A stretch of 64,000 nt of DNA from assembly GCF_000150955.2 (NCBI RefSeq), contig NC_011677.1, positions 372,001-436,000 on the forward strand, written 5' to 3'. The DNA is from Phaeodactylum tricornutum CCAP 1055/1. Its lineage: Eukaryota > Bacillariophyta > Bacillariophyceae > Surirellales > Neidiaceae. Position 1 is the first letter of the stretch. Each line of letters starts with the position of its first letter. Below are positions 63,282-64,000 of this stretch, piece after piece. The position numbers were made by a program, and so were the translations under genes. The notes beneath the pieces are model-generated. The model was given only the letters and a program-made list of their open reading frames with translations, did no database searches and had not been told where the DNA came from.

Positions 63282-63838
63282 TTTCCCCCGTGGATACGCT
63301 TTGACGTTGTGTAACGGGGTCCCTCCTAGTAGAAACGCCAGTGTTAGGATTGGATTGACGCGATGCGATATGGTGATGGCACGACGGAGGATTTTCGGTT
63401 TATCCCCGTCACAGTCCGGGAGACAGACGCCGAGTTGAACCCGACATCTATAGACCGTGGTCACATAGGGCTCGGCTCCAGGCATAGTTTTAACGGTACG
63501 TTAACGTATCTGTGATCACAGTCAACACGTCCAAGCTGTAATTTGAACCGATTGTGACCATTTGAAACCCGGACTTTGAATTCGCAGGGCATAGGTAATT
63601 GTTACCAAGAAAACGCCTCAAATGTCACACTAACTGTAAGAGTACCCTCCTGACTTTACAGTTATTGTCAAGAGTGAGTTTGGCATCGTGGACCGTGCAA
63701 CGTGCGGGAACTATACCATCCAAAGCAAAGGTAGAACACACTATAGTCGCCCTGTTCAGCGTTTATTCGTGCCGACTGCCTCCCAGGTGATAGAAACAGT
63801 GCATGTGAGTGTAGTACTTGTGCTTGTTTCGAAAAGGA
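63282..63838. other. divergent promoter region of the VDL gene and the right-edge gene
   Basis: Three motif matches in 150 bp (63516-63524, 63631-63639, 63656-63664). 63282-63485 could be an N-terminal extension of the VDL frame. No other gene seen. Confidence 0.45.
63516..63524. promoter_or_regulatory. TCACAGTCA motif upstream of the VDL gene
   Basis: Match 235 bp upstream of ATG 63281 and 31 bp upstream of the alternative ATG at 63485. Confidence 0.35.
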
Positions 63839-64000
63839 ATGAGACAACGACGAGCGAAACGAGCGCGTGTGGTCCGGCGTGTCCCGGACCCACGCGTCGA
63901 CCCCGACCCGTACGATTCCCCACCGGATGACGATGACCGGACGGAAAGCAACGAAGTCCGCCAAGGCCGTCGGACTGCTCGTAGTGTACTCGCTCGCTTA
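63839..64000 (+). CDS. start of an unknown gene running off the right edge (3' partial)
   Basis: An ATG at 63839 opens a frame with no stop to the window end. The 54 visible residues are strongly basic, then acidic (MRQRRAKRARVVRRV, then PPDDDDRTESNEV). It follows two promoter-type motifs at 63631 and 63656. The product is unknown; it may be nuclear or a kinase-like disordered N-terminus. Confidence 0.35.
   Translation, partial: MRQRRAKRARVVRRVPDPRVDPDPYDSPPDDDDRTESNEVRQGRRTARSVLARL

Noticed and set aside
1-64000. Search for CRISPR arrays, prophage, organellar DNA, retroelements and tRNA genes
   Set aside because: No regular spaced repeats, no reverse transcriptase or capsid motifs, no long terminal repeats, and no tRNA-like TPsiC box recognised by eye; a tRNA could still be missed without a covariance scan.

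Overview
The window looks like nuclear DNA of a pennate diatom, most probably Phaeodactylum tricornutum or a close relative. The evidence is dense, intron-poor genes with short GT-AG introns (about 50-220 bp), presequences of the diatom plastid type (signal peptide followed by an AFAP-like cleavage site), a violaxanthin de-epoxidase-like carotenoid enzyme, and a 278-residue fatty-acid elongase that matches my memory of the P. tricornutum enzyme from its first residues (MMVPSSYDEY). No database search was possible. Exons were joined by eye from splice signals and reading frame.

Layout. 1-7 kb: the end of an ADP-ribosylglycohydrolase/crystallin J1-like gene, a polyprenol/phytol kinase-like membrane protein, and a starch-binding trehalose-phosphate synthase/phosphatase. 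7-20 kb: a nuclear-looking protein with two small Cys/His motifs, a fatty acid amide hydrolase-like amidase, a WW-domain galactosyltransferase-like protein, and a very long acidic protein with a SAGA Tada1/Hfi1 core. 20-30 kb: the elongase, a plastid YGGT protein, the SDH assembly factor SDHAF3, a multi-BRCT protein, an unknown plastid membrane protein, 3-hydroxyisobutyryl-CoA hydrolase, and an Nop12/RBM34-type RRM protein. 30-40 kb: a peroxisomal (SKL) acyl-CoA/succinylbenzoate-CoA ligase, a true G-protein-coupled-receptor-kinase-type kinase, and an intact tyrosine recombinase. 39.5-52.4 kb: one giant HECT ubiquitin ligase (HUWE1/Tom1/UPL1 type, about 4,290 residues). 53-64 kb: a 5S rRNA-like gene, a fused rRNA methyltransferase/S4/pseudouridine synthase, an ER J-protein with VHL-beta and ShKT domains and an NDEL end, a double-domain glyoxalase I, a NAK-family kinase, the de-epoxidase-like protein, and the start of a gene that runs off the right edge.

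This is ordinary chromosomal gene space. I see no operon-like logic and no provirus, CRISPR array or organellar segment. Functional links are loose: plastid and carotenoid proteins, lipid enzymes, and several ribosome-biogenesis genes (5S, the methyltransferase/synthase fusion, the Nop12-like protein). The most unusual content is in domain architectures: WW+GT7, a methyltransferase+S4+pseudouridine-synthase fusion, GRK with a CTLL end, J+VHL+ShKT, CBM20+TPS+altered TPP, and acidic-Tada1. There is also a recurring palindromic intergenic motif, TNACWGTNA, that sits 40-110 bp ahead of many start codons and may mark transcription starts.
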